Shown here: piece by piece, positions 30,856 to 40,000 of the stretch
How positions within the stretch are numbered: position 1 is the stretch's first letter
Layout of the letters: each line of letters opens with the position of its first letter
Assembly (NCBI RefSeq): GCF_001613005.1
Contig: NZ_BDBN01000072.1
Span: 1 to 55,105 of the forward strand
DNA length: 55,105 nucleotides
Direction of reading: 5' to 3'
From: Nocardia nova NBRC 15556
GTDB taxonomy: Bacteria; Actinomycetota; Actinomycetes; Mycobacteriales; Mycobacteriaceae
Notes under the pieces: model-generated
Seen by the model: the letters and a program-made list of their open reading frames with translations, nothing else
Database searches by the model: none
Told to the model about the DNA's origin: nothing
Position numbers and translations under genes: made by a program

Positions 30856-31829
30856 GCCGGGATCTCTTCGGCCGGTTCGGTCAGCTGGATGAAGACCTCG
30901 TCGAGGGAGGGACGGCGCAAGGCGATGTCGATCAATTCGATTCCCGCGCTGTTGATTCGGTCCAGTGCTTCCGACAGCGTCACCGCGCCACCGGGCGCGG
31001 GCACCGACACGCGGTCCTGCGATTCGGCGATCGTGACCTCCCCCAGGCTCGCCAGCGCGGCGGCCACGGCCGGCACATCGCCGGCATCGACCGGGACGAC
31101 CTCGCAGTAGCTGTCGCCGGAGCGGGCCTTGAGCTGATCGGCGGTGCCCTCGGCGATCACGGTGCCCTTGTCGACGACAATGATGTTGTCGCTCAACGCA
31201 TCCGCTTCCTCGAGGTACTGCGTGGTGAGCAGAATCGTGACGCCCTGTTCCTTGAGCGAGCGCACCATCGCCCACAGGCTCTGGCGACTGACGGGGTCCA
31301 GGCCGGTGGTGGGTTCGTCGAGGAAGACCACGCGCGGCGGCCGGACCAATCCGCAGGCGATATCGATGCGCCGGCGCATACCGCCGGAGTACTGGCCGAC
31401 CCGTCGTTCCGCCGCCTCGGTGAGCGCGAACTGCTCCAGGAGTTCGTCGGCGCGCTGCGCGGCGGCCTTGCGCCGCAGGCCCATCAGACGGGCGAAGAGC
31501 ACCAGATTTTCCCGGCCGGTGAGCATTTCGTCGAGCGCCGCGTACTGGCCGGTCAGCATGATCGAGGAGCGGACCTGCGCGGCCTGGGTGACGACGTCGA
31601 AGCCGGCTACCCGCGCAGTACCGGCATCGGGACGAATCAGCGTCGACAACACCGATACCGTGGTGGTCTTACCCGCGCCGTTGGGCCCGAGCACACCCAG
31701 CACACTGCCCGCGGGGGCGCTGAAACTGATGCCTCGCAACGCGCGCACCGCGCCGAAGGTCTTCTCGACACCGTCGACGACGATCGCGTTGTCCGTATCC
31801 GCCGGACTACCCATTGAATTCGACACCAT
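30852..31829 (-). CDS. ABC exporter ATP-binding protein (DrrA-like)
   Basis: The protein has 325 residues. Walker A is GPNGAGKTTT (about residues 49-58), the signature is YSGGMRRRIDIA, Walker B is VVFLDEPTTGLD, and the His switch is replaced by Q in TTQYLEEAD, as in DrrA-type ATPases. The C-terminal 80 residues (DALRRPSLDEVFIQLT-like ending) form the usual DrrA accessory domain. It lies 76 bp after the PKS gene, and an iron box (31859-31877) occupies that gap. Export of a finished siderophore is a likely role; a general drug exporter is the alternative. Confidence 0.9.
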   Translation of the reverse strand: MVSNSMGSPADTDNAIVVDGVEKTFGAVRALRGISFSAPAGSVLGVLGPNGAGKTTTVSVLSTLIRPDAGTARVAGFDVVTQAAQVRSSIMLTGQYAALDEMLTGRENLVLFARLMGLRRKAAAQRADELLEQFALTEAAERRVGQYSGGMRRRIDIACGLVRPPRVVFLDEPTTGLDPVSRQSLWAMVRSLKEQGVTILLTTQYLEEADALSDNIIVVDKGTVIAEGTADQLKARSGDSYCEVVPVDAGDVPAVAAALASLGEVTIAESQDRVSVPAPGGAVTLSEALDRINSAGIELIDIALRRPSLDEVFIQLTEPAEEIPA

Positions 31830-31858
31830 GCTCTCCGTCCGAGCTCCCGCCCAGTTAC

Positions 31859-31877
31859 TTTGGTAAGGCTAACTTGA
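31859..31877. promoter_or_regulatory. IdeR/DtxR-type iron box before the exporter operon
   Basis: TTTGGTAAGGCTAACTTGA matches the IdeR consensus TTAGGTTAGGCTAACCTAA at 15 of 19 positions by my count. It lies between the PKS stop (31906) and the exporter ATPase start (31829). This implies iron-dependent repression separate from the main siderophore promoter. Confidence 0.75.
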
Positions 31878-31905
31878 TAATTCGATGAACTCCACCGCCT
31901 CGGCC

Positions 31906-34900
31906 TCAACCGAGCAGCGCCACCACCTCGTCGAGAGAGGCGCCGCCGAGAATGGCGGTGACCGGGAGATCCCGCCGCAATTCGGCCTCGACCCGCTTGC
32001 GGAGGTCGAGCGCCTGCAGCGAATCCAGGCCCAGCGCCACCAGCGGGACCGATCCGTCAACGGCCTCGCTCGGTTCCAACCCCATCACCACCCGCAGGGC
32101 ATCGCGCACGGTGTCGGCGGTGCCGCGCGCGGCGGCCGTGTCGGCGGCGGGCTCGGGTTCGGTCACCGGTTCGGCCACCGTAGCCGCCTCCGGCTCCGGT
32201 TCGTCGGTGGGTAGTTCGGCGAACAGCGGCGCGAAACCGAAGACCGAGAACAGATCTCGGATGCGACCCCACTGGGCGGCGGCGACCAGCACAGTGGCCG
32301 CGCGTGGCGCGAAACCGGCGGCGACCGCCACCGCCGGGTCCATCGGCAGCAATCCGGTGCCACTGATGCGGGCCAGCGCTTCGGCATGGTCGGCGCCGAC
32401 CGCCCGCCACAGGCCCCACTGCACCGCCGAGCATCGGATGCCTTCGGCCCGGTAGTGCGCGGCCTGCGCGTCCAGCATCCGGTTGATCGCGGAGTAGACC
32501 ATATGCCCGCGCCCGCCCAGTGTGGCCGACAGCGACGAGCACACCACGATGCGACCGTCGTCGGTGCGCGGGAAGATACGCGTGAGGTTGTGCAGCACGA
32601 CGGATTTGGCGTTCGCGGCCGCGCGAATGGCCGCCGGATCCGGATCGGCGGCCGCGGCGTCGTAATCCACGGCGGCATGCACGACGAGAGTCGCCGGGCT
32701 CGCGGTGTAGTCCGCCGCGAGGTCGGCGAGTGCGTCTGCGTCACCGGCGTCGCAGCGGCGCACCACGATCTCGGATTCGTGCCGGGCGCCGATCTCGGCG
32801 ATGCGCGCCGCGGCGGCGGCCGAACCGCCGGACCGGCTGATCACCGTGATGCGGCCCGCGCCCGCGGCGGCGAACTGCTCGCAGAAGTCGAGCCCCACCT
32901 TGCCGGTGCCGCCGACGATGACGACCTCGCGCAGTTCCTCCCCGTGCGGCGGAAGATCACCCGCGGTGTCGTCGAGGATCAGCCGTTTCGCGTAGTAGCC
33001 GCCGTCGCGCACGGCCAATTCCGGCTCCACCGCGATATGGATCGCGCCGAGCAGCGCCTTCGCCGCCGCGGCGGCATCGGTCCCGGCGCCGAGATCGACG
33101 TGCCGGAAGGCGACGCCGATGTGTTCGGCTGCCAGACAACGGAATCCGGCCTGTGCGGCGGCATGGAACGGATCCGGCAGATCGGAGTCGACGACCTGTT
33201 CGCCGCCGCCGGTCACCAGCCAGATATCGCCGATGCCGTCGAGTTCGGCCAACCAGCCGCGGTCCCCGAGGAATTCGGACACATCGTGCACCGGACCGTC
33301 CGGCGACGCGGGCGGGGCCAGCACCACCAGGGTGTCGGGCCGCGCGCCGGTACCCGCCTCGATCACCGTGGCGCCCTGGCGGGGCGCGGCCGCTCGGACG
33401 GCGGCCGCGAGTTCGGCGTGGGCGCCGCTCGGATCGACCACCGCGAGGGTCCGCGGCGGCACCATCGTGCGCCGCCGCAATCTGGTCCAGGTCTCGAGCA
33501 CCCGCTGCGGGGCGACCGTGGAATCGTCGGAATCGCTTCCAGTGGAGCTCTTTTCGACAGTGTGAGCGTAATCGAACGGCGCCCACAGCGATTTGGCGTT
33601 CATCTGCGTATTGGGGAAATCGAGCAGCGGCAGCGCGGGCACACCGCCGTCGCCCGGTTCGCGCAGCGCCTCCCACCGATAGTTCGCGTCGTGCACCGCG
33701 ACGGTCGCCAGATTGCGGGTGAACTCCCGCAGATCCTCGGCGGTCCGGCGCGAGGTGCCCAACATCTGAAATTCCCGCTGCCCCGGAATTTCCGACAGAT
33801 TCTCCTGAATCGCGAGCATCAGCGTCGGATGTTCGGAAATCTCGATGAAGGTGCTCGCCCCGGCGTCCACGGCTTTCCGGATCGCGAGGTCGAAGCGCAC
33901 CCGGTTACGCAGGTTCAGATACCAGTAGTCGACGATGGACAGCCCCGGATGGAGGCGGTCGCCCATGGTGGCGCCGATACAGTCGATCTCGGTGTCGATG
34001 AAGGCGTGGTTGTCCATTTCCGGACCGACCGTGGCAGCCAGCAACTCGCGCCCGGCACTCACATAGGAGGTGTGCGCCGGATATCGGACGCGAATCTCTT
34101 TGGCGAATTTCCCTGCGGCATTGAGTGATTCGACGATGGTGACGACGGCGTCGCGTTCCCCGGAGATCGCGATGATGTGGCGGGAGTTGATCACCGACAA
34201 CTCCACGAAATCGGCCTGGCGTGCGATCAGGTCCTCGCACTCGTCGCGGTCGATGCCCAGCACCGCCATGGAATAGCCGCTGAGCTGACGGTCGTCGACG
34301 ATCCGCGCCCGGGTGGTGACGATTCGGACCGCGTCCCGCAGGGTCTGCGCCCCGCTGACGTAGGCGGCGGCGATCTCACCCTGCGAATGCCCGACCGTCA
34401 CACCCGGGCCGACCCCGGCGGCCTGCCACATGGCCGCCACACCGACCATCTGCACGAACAGCGCCGGTTGCACGGTCAGCGCCTTGTCGTCGGCCTCCTG
34501 CCCGGCCTCGAGCAGATAGGGGCGCGGCGACCAGCCGTAGAGATCGTGAAAGACCTTGTCGCACTCGTCGACAGCATCGCGATAGGCCGACGAGTGCTCG
34601 TAGAGCATCGCGCCCATACCGGGGCGCTGGCTGCCCTGGCCGGGAAAGACGTAGGCCACGCGCTGCGCGGTCGCGGCGCGCTCCGATCGCACCACCGCCG
34701 GATGCGGTCGGCCGTCGGCGACGGCACGTAGCGCGGCGATCACATCGGTCTGCGCATCCGCCATCACCACAGCGCGATGGCGGCGCGGTGAGCGGGTGCG
34801 AAACAGCATGTCGGCCAGGCGGTCCGGAGTCACCTCGGGATGGTCGGCGAGGTAGTCCGCGACGGCGGCCGCCTCCGGTCCCAGCAGGTCCGGGTTGTCG

Positions 34901-34950
34901 CTGGACAGCAGGATCGGGACGCTGCCGTCGGGCAGGCGGTAGCTAGACAT
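31906..34950 (-). CDS. Siderophore polyketide synthase module AT-KR-ACP (MbtD-like)
   Basis: The protein has 1014 residues. An acyltransferase (VFPGQGSQRPGM about residue 95; GHSQGEIAAA with Ser about 186), a ketoreductase (GGTGKVG about 675; VCSSLSATLGGRGHMVYSAIN with Tyr about 818) and an acyl carrier protein (LGLDSLQAL, Ser about 976) are seen; there is no ketosynthase, dehydratase or enoylreductase. This matches MbtD of the mycobactin pathway, which supplies the beta-hydroxyacyl unit with the separate ketosynthase upstream. The ATG at 34950 has GAGGAGAG before it and overlaps the ketosynthase stop by 8 bp. The long tail between AT and KR contains a non-catalytic, structural part. Confidence 0.92.
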   Translation of the reverse strand: MSSYRLPDGSVPILLSSDNPDLLGPEAAAVADYLADHPEVTPDRLADMLFRTRSPRRHRAVVMADAQTDVIAALRAVADGRPHPAVVRSERAATAQRVAYVFPGQGSQRPGMGAMLYEHSSAYRDAVDECDKVFHDLYGWSPRPYLLEAGQEADDKALTVQPALFVQMVGVAAMWQAAGVGPGVTVGHSQGEIAAAYVSGAQTLRDAVRIVTTRARIVDDRQLSGYSMAVLGIDRDECEDLIARQADFVELSVINSRHIIAISGERDAVVTIVESLNAAGKFAKEIRVRYPAHTSYVSAGRELLAATVGPEMDNHAFIDTEIDCIGATMGDRLHPGLSIVDYWYLNLRNRVRFDLAIRKAVDAGASTFIEISEHPTLMLAIQENLSEIPGQREFQMLGTSRRTAEDLREFTRNLATVAVHDANYRWEALREPGDGGVPALPLLDFPNTQMNAKSLWAPFDYAHTVEKSSTGSDSDDSTVAPQRVLETWTRLRRRTMVPPRTLAVVDPSGAHAELAAAVRAAAPRQGATVIEAGTGARPDTLVVLAPPASPDGPVHDVSEFLGDRGWLAELDGIGDIWLVTGGGEQVVDSDLPDPFHAAAQAGFRCLAAEHIGVAFRHVDLGAGTDAAAAAKALLGAIHIAVEPELAVRDGGYYAKRLILDDTAGDLPPHGEELREVVIVGGTGKVGLDFCEQFAAAGAGRITVISRSGGSAAAAARIAEIGARHESEIVVRRCDAGDADALADLAADYTASPATLVVHAAVDYDAAAADPDPAAIRAAANAKSVVLHNLTRIFPRTDDGRIVVCSSLSATLGGRGHMVYSAINRMLDAQAAHYRAEGIRCSAVQWGLWRAVGADHAEALARISGTGLLPMDPAVAVAAGFAPRAATVLVAAAQWGRIRDLFSVFGFAPLFAELPTDEPEPEAATVAEPVTEPEPAADTAAARGTADTVRDALRVVMGLEPSEAVDGSVPLVALGLDSLQALDLRKRVEAELRRDLPVTAILGGASLDEVVALLG

Positions 34951-36241
34951 GACTCTCCTCTTCGGCCGGAATGGCCAGCAGCGCATGAGCATTCGTGCCC
35001 GACACCCCGAACGACGACACCGCCCCGTAGCGCACGCCGTCGTGCGGCTGCCAGTGCTCGAGTTTCGCCGCCAGCCGCAAGCCGGTCGCGTCCCAATCCA
35101 CCTTGCCGGTCGGATTGTCGGCGAAGCGGGTCGGCGCGATCTGTCCGTGCAGACCGCTGAGCAGCACCTTGATCAGCCCGAGCATGCCCGCCGCCGCCTG
35201 TGCGTGGCCCAGATTCGATTTCACCGAGCCCAGGCGCGCGGAGCCCGATCCGTAGACGCGGTCCAGCGCCTCGAGTTCCAGCGGATCGCCGACCGCCGTC
35301 GCGGTGCCGTGGCCTTCGATCATGCCGACGACCTCGGGTGAAATATCCGCTGCCGCAACCGTCGCGCGGATCAGTCGCTCCTGCGCGCGGCTGCTCGGCA
35401 CGGCGATCGGCGCTCCGGCGCCGTTGTGGTTGACCCGGGTGGCGAGCAACCGGCCGTAGATCCGGCGACCGGCCGCGCGGGCCCGCGATTCGCGTTCCAG
35501 CACGACCACCCCCGCGCCCTCGCCCCAGAGCGTGCCGTCGGCGGCATCGGAATACGGTTTGCACTGCCCGTCCGCGGCCAGCGCGTTGTTCTTGGAGAAT
35601 TCGAAGAACGCGGCGGGCGAACCCATCACACAGACCGCACCGGCCAGCGCCCAGTCACATTCCCCGGCGCGGATCGCCGCCGCCGCCATATGCAGCGCCG
35701 ACAGTGACGAGGCACAGGCGGTGTCGACCACGATCGACGGGCCGCCGAGGCCGAGGCAGTTGGAGATCCGCCCGGCCACCGCTCCCAGCGCCGCGCCGGC
35801 CGCACGATAGCCCGAATAGTCGTTGACCTCGGCGCTGTGCGGACCGTATTCGGTCGGCGAGGCGCCCATATAACAGCCCACCTCGTCACCGTCGACGGCC
35901 GCGGGATTGATGCCGGCGTTCTCCAGTGCCCGCCAGGCCACCCGCAGCGCCACCCGCTGCTGCGGATCCATCGCGACCGCCTCGCGCGGTGTGATGCCGA
36001 AGAACATCGGATCGAATTCTGCTGCGCGATCGAGAAATCCGCCCGCGTCGCGGACCGCGGCCCAGCCGTCGTGGCGCGACAGGTTCAGCAGTTCGGCGAG
36101 CGGCCAGCCGCGGTCGCGCGGGAACGGCCCGGTCAGATCGCGGGCCTGCGACAGCGCCGCCCAGTACTGGCCCGGGGTCTCGATGCCGCCGGGCGTCTCG
36201 ACGGCGAGGCCGCTGACGACGATGGGATCCGCATCGCTCAC
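34943..36241 (-). CDS. Siderophore polyketide ketosynthase (MbtC-like)
   Basis: The protein has 432 residues and a GTG start (SDADPIVVSGLAVETPGGIE) in a GTGA overlap with the thioesterase stop. The catalytic triad is intact: Cys about 176 in DTACASS, His about 309 in EGHGTAT, His about 346 in KSNLGHAQAAAG. It is a free-standing ketosynthase that joins the NRPS-bound chain to the acyl unit on the following AT-KR-ACP protein, as MbtC with MbtD. The open frame extends far upstream over the thioesterase gene, but that part is a shadow. Confidence 0.92.
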   Translation of the reverse strand: MSDADPIVVSGLAVETPGGIETPGQYWAALSQARDLTGPFPRDRGWPLAELLNLSRHDGWAAVRDAGGFLDRAAEFDPMFFGITPREAVAMDPQQRVALRVAWRALENAGINPAAVDGDEVGCYMGASPTEYGPHSAEVNDYSGYRAAGAALGAVAGRISNCLGLGGPSIVVDTACASSLSALHMAAAAIRAGECDWALAGAVCVMGSPAAFFEFSKNNALAADGQCKPYSDAADGTLWGEGAGVVVLERESRARAAGRRIYGRLLATRVNHNGAGAPIAVPSSRAQERLIRATVAAADISPEVVGMIEGHGTATAVGDPLELEALDRVYGSGSARLGSVKSNLGHAQAAAGMLGLIKVLLSGLHGQIAPTRFADNPTGKVDWDATGLRLAAKLEHWQPHDGVRYGAVSSFGVSGTNAHALLAIPAEEESHV

Positions 36242-36987
36242 GCTGTTGTCTCCATCTCGGCGACGAGCAGCTCCGCGATGCCCTCGACGTGGTCGTGCAG
36301 ATAGAAGTGGCCACCGTCGAATATCGATACCGCCAGCTGCGATTCGGTGTGCTGCCGCCAGCCGTAGAGGTCGCCCATGGTGACGTACTCGTCGTCGCTG
36401 CCTCCCATCGCCTGCACGGGAGCCTGCACCCGCACGTCCGGCGGGCAGGTATAGCGGTCGAAGGCGGCGTAGTCGGCCTTCAATGCGGGCAGCGCCATCC
36501 GCATCAGGTCGCGATTGCCGAGCAGATCCGAGCCGGTGCCCTCCAGCCCGGCCATATGGTCGAGCAACTGTTCGTCCTCGGTGGGATGGTTGGGCATCTC
36601 GGCCACCCGCGACGGGGAAACCGCACCCGAGACGGCCAGCAATCGCACCGGCACGCCTTCGGATTCGGCGATGCGGACGAATTCGAAGGCCACGATCGAC
36701 CCCATGCTGTGGCCGAGCACCGTGATCGGCTCGTCGCGGTTCCACGGTGAGAGCGCGAACTCGTCGAAGGCGCCCTCGGCGATCTCCGGCAGCGTCCGCA
36801 GCGCGGCCTCGCGAGCGCGGTCCTGGCGGCCGGGGTACTGCAGCACACCGACGTCGAAATGGTCGCGCAACTGCTTCGAGAAGGGCCGATAGGTCGATGC
36901 GCCGCCGCCCGCGTGCGGGCAGATGATCAACGGTGCGCTCGCCCCGCGCGGTGCGTGGAACTGCCGGATCCAACCGGGTGCTGCCAT
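36238..36987 (-). CDS. Type II (editing) thioesterase
   Basis: The protein has 249 residues and starts MAAPGWIRQFHAPRGASAPL. The alpha/beta-hydrolase motifs are CPHAGGGASTY, GHSMGS (Ser about 93) and GGHFYLHDH (His about 226), the pattern of GrsT/TesA-type thioesterases that remove wrong groups from carrier proteins. The ATG at 36987 has AGGAG 10 bp upstream; an ATG at 37005 would add six residues. It lies just after the large NRPS and is coupled to the ketosynthase by a 4-bp overlap. Its cluster position indicates proof-reading of the siderophore line. Confidence 0.92.
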   Translation of the reverse strand: MAAPGWIRQFHAPRGASAPLIICPHAGGGASTYRPFSKQLRDHFDVGVLQYPGRQDRAREAALRTLPEIAEGAFDEFALSPWNRDEPITVLGHSMGSIVAFEFVRIAESEGVPVRLLAVSGAVSPSRVAEMPNHPTEDEQLLDHMAGLEGTGSDLLGNRDLMRMALPALKADYAAFDRYTCPPDVRVQAPVQAMGGSDDEYVTMGDLYGWRQHTESQLAVSIFDGGHFYLHDHVEGIAELLVAEMETTA

Positions 36988-37010
36988 GCTCGTCTGACTC
37001 CTCATATCTG

Positions 37011-40000
37011 TCACTGCCACATCCGCCGCATCACCAGCAAGCCCTGATCCTCGTCGTCGAGCACGGTGGTGTCCGCGACGGCGCGGTCGGGCTGTTCGGC
37101 GATGGCGCGCAACGTATTCCGGAACGCGGTCTCGATGATCCGGGCGTCGTCGGCCTCGAAACTGTCCTCGGCGTAGAACACCACTGCCCGCACTCCGTCG
37201 CCGGGTAGCAGGGAATTGGCCGGGAAGATCATCAGCAGCAGCGCGTTGTCGGTGGCGCCGCCGCCCTCGAACGACACCAGCTCCAAACCGCCCTCGCGCA
37301 ACGAGGTTTCCAGTTCGTCGCGGCCCGGCGGATAGGACTGGAAGACGAACATGCTGTCGAACAGCTTGCGCGCCGCCGGGCCCGACCGTCCCGCCGCCCG
37401 CATCGCCGAGGTGAGCCGGTACTGGTGGTACTCCATGAGATCCACCCGATGCCGCTGCATCTCGGCGAGATGGTCGCGCCAGGTACGGTCGCCGGCCAGG
37501 TCGATCGCGACCGGAACGGTGTTGGCGAAGCAGCCGACCGCATGGTCGACGCCGTCGAGGTCGGCGGGCCGGCCCGACACCACCTCGCCGAAAACCGTTG
37601 CCTGGTCGCCGGTGACGTATCGCAGCGCATTGGCCCAGGCGAGCTGGCAGACCAGGCTGAAGGTGGCGCCCTGCTCGGCGGCCATTTCGGTGGCACGCGC
37701 GACCGTGTCGTCGTCGAGAACGAACGTGCGCCCCTCCGGTACGCCGCCGCTGTCGGGCGTGCGTGCCGGGGCGACGAGGCACGGTCGCACATCCTCGAGG
37801 TAGTTCCGCCAGGCCGCCTCGGTGGCCTCCTCCCGGTCCCGGGTGAGGCGCAGGAAGCGCGCGAAGGTATCCGGATCGCCGAGCGGCTCGCCCCCGCGCC
37901 CGGCGTATTCGGCGAAGATCTCCCGCGGCAGCAGCTGCCCGGACCAGCCGTCGGTCAGTAGATGGTGCGAGGTCAGCACGACCGTGTGCCGGTTGCCGGG
38001 CAGATGCACCACGGTGACCCGCAGCAGCGGACCCTGGGTGAGGTCGAAATGTTCCGCCTGGTCGGCCCGGAAGAAGTCGTGCAGCCGCTCCTGCGCGTCC
38101 GGCAGATCCGCGAAGTCGATCTCGCGCACCGGAATGCTCATGTGGTCGGCGACCACCGCATAGGGCTGTCCCGCATGCGACACCGAAATCGACACGCGCA
38201 GATTGGGATAGCGGTTGAGCGCGGTGTCGAAGGCCGCGGACAGCCGCGGCAGGTCGAGTTCGCCGCGGACCCCGATGAGCGTTTGCACGTTGTAGACGTC
38301 GTTACCCGCGGACCCGAGCGCGGTGAAATACAGACCGGCCTGCAGCGGGGCCAGCGGGTGGATGTCCACGCATCCGCGATACAGCGCCTGCCAGCGATCC
38401 AGATCCGGCTGGGTCACCTCGTCGGCGACCACGTCGCTGGGCGTGAGGCGGCGAATCGGGTTGTCGCGCACCGTCTTCACGAGTTCGCCCAGACCCTCGG
38501 CCCACAGCTGGGCCAGTTCGCCGGCTTCGTCCTCGGACAGCGGACCCGCCGGGAACCGGAAGGAGGCGTGCAAACGCACACTGTCGCCGTCGGCCAGTGC
38601 CACGGTGTTGACGTCCAGCAGCGCCGGGGCGGGCATGGCCGGATCCGCATGACCACCCAGATAGCCGAATTCCGGTGCGGCGTCCCAGGTTCGGACCGAG
38701 TCGCGGTCCGCGGCGGATTCGGCGAATCGGCCCATGTAATTGAAACTCACCTGCGGCGAGCGTGAACCGGCCAGCTCGGCGCGGGTCTCCGGGTTGAGCC
38801 AGCTCAGTAGTCCCCAACCGATCCCCGATTCGGGCACCGCGAGCAGTTGCTCCTTGACCGCCTTCACCGCGGATTCGACCTGCTCGCCCGCCTCCGGAAT
38901 GCGCAGCGAGACCGGGTAGGTGGTGGTGAACCAGCCGACGGTGTTCGCGAGATCCACTCCGCTGAAGAGGGTTTCGACCCGGCCGTGTCGTTCCATCGTC
39001 ACCGCGACCGCATCCGCGTCCCGGTCGCGGCGGCGGCGGAAGCGATGGATCGCGACCGCGAGCGAGGCGACCTGGATGTCGAGAAAATCGCAGCCGAAAG
39101 CCGTTGTGGCCGTGCTCATCAGGAACGCGGTATCGTCCGCGTCGAGGGTGGCGGTGATCTCACGCACGGTCGCGACGGTGTCGACGGCCGGATCCAGGGC
39201 GCGACTGCCGAGCAGCGGATCCACTGCTTCTACGGCCGCGCGCCAGTACGGCAGCGTCGCGAGGACGGCGTCGCTGTTCGCCACCTGTGCCAGGCCGGTG
39301 TTCCAGGTCTTGACCGAGGTCCCCGGCTGCGGTTCGACCGTCGTGGCCGCGACACCCCACAGTCCACGCAGATCGTCGTGCAGCACACGCCAGGACACAC
39401 CGTCGACCACCAGGTGGTGGACGACCAGCAGCAGCCGCCCCTGGGTTCCGTCGGCGGAGTGCACCCAGGCGGCGGCGAGCATGCGGCCCGCGCCGGGGTT
39501 CAGCTGCGCGCTCAGCTCGGCCAACTGCGCATTCAGCTGCGCACCCGCGGTGCGGTCCCAGTTCTCGTCATCGATCACGACCTCGGCGAAAGCGGGCGCG
39601 ACGGTCGGCTCGTCCGGTTCCGGGACGTAATACGCCGTGGCGCCCTGGGGATCGGTGCCGAGCCGGGCACGCAGCATCGGATGGCGTGCGGCCAGCGCCG
39701 AGACGACCTCGGCGATCTGCTCGCGAGTGCTGTGCGCGGGCGCGACGACCGCGGTGGCCTGGGTGTAGGAGCGGTAGTCGTCGGATTGTTCGGTGAGCAG
39801 CGCCGCGATGGGATTGAGCGGGATCCAGCCGGCCGGGCTCTCCGCCTCGATCAGGACCGGGCCGCTGCTTTCGGCGATCGGCTCGCACGCCGCGGCGATG
39901 CGGGCGATCGTGCGCGCCTCGAACAGCGCGCTGGTGGTGATCAGCAATCCGTACTTCTTCAACGTCGACGCCATCCGGATCGCGCTGATGGAATCGCCGC

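Noticed and set aside
36242..36973. N-terminal extension of the ketosynthase frame
   Set aside because: It overlaps the whole thioesterase gene on the same strand; the GTG at 36241 in a GTGA overlap gives a normal ketosynthase N-terminus.
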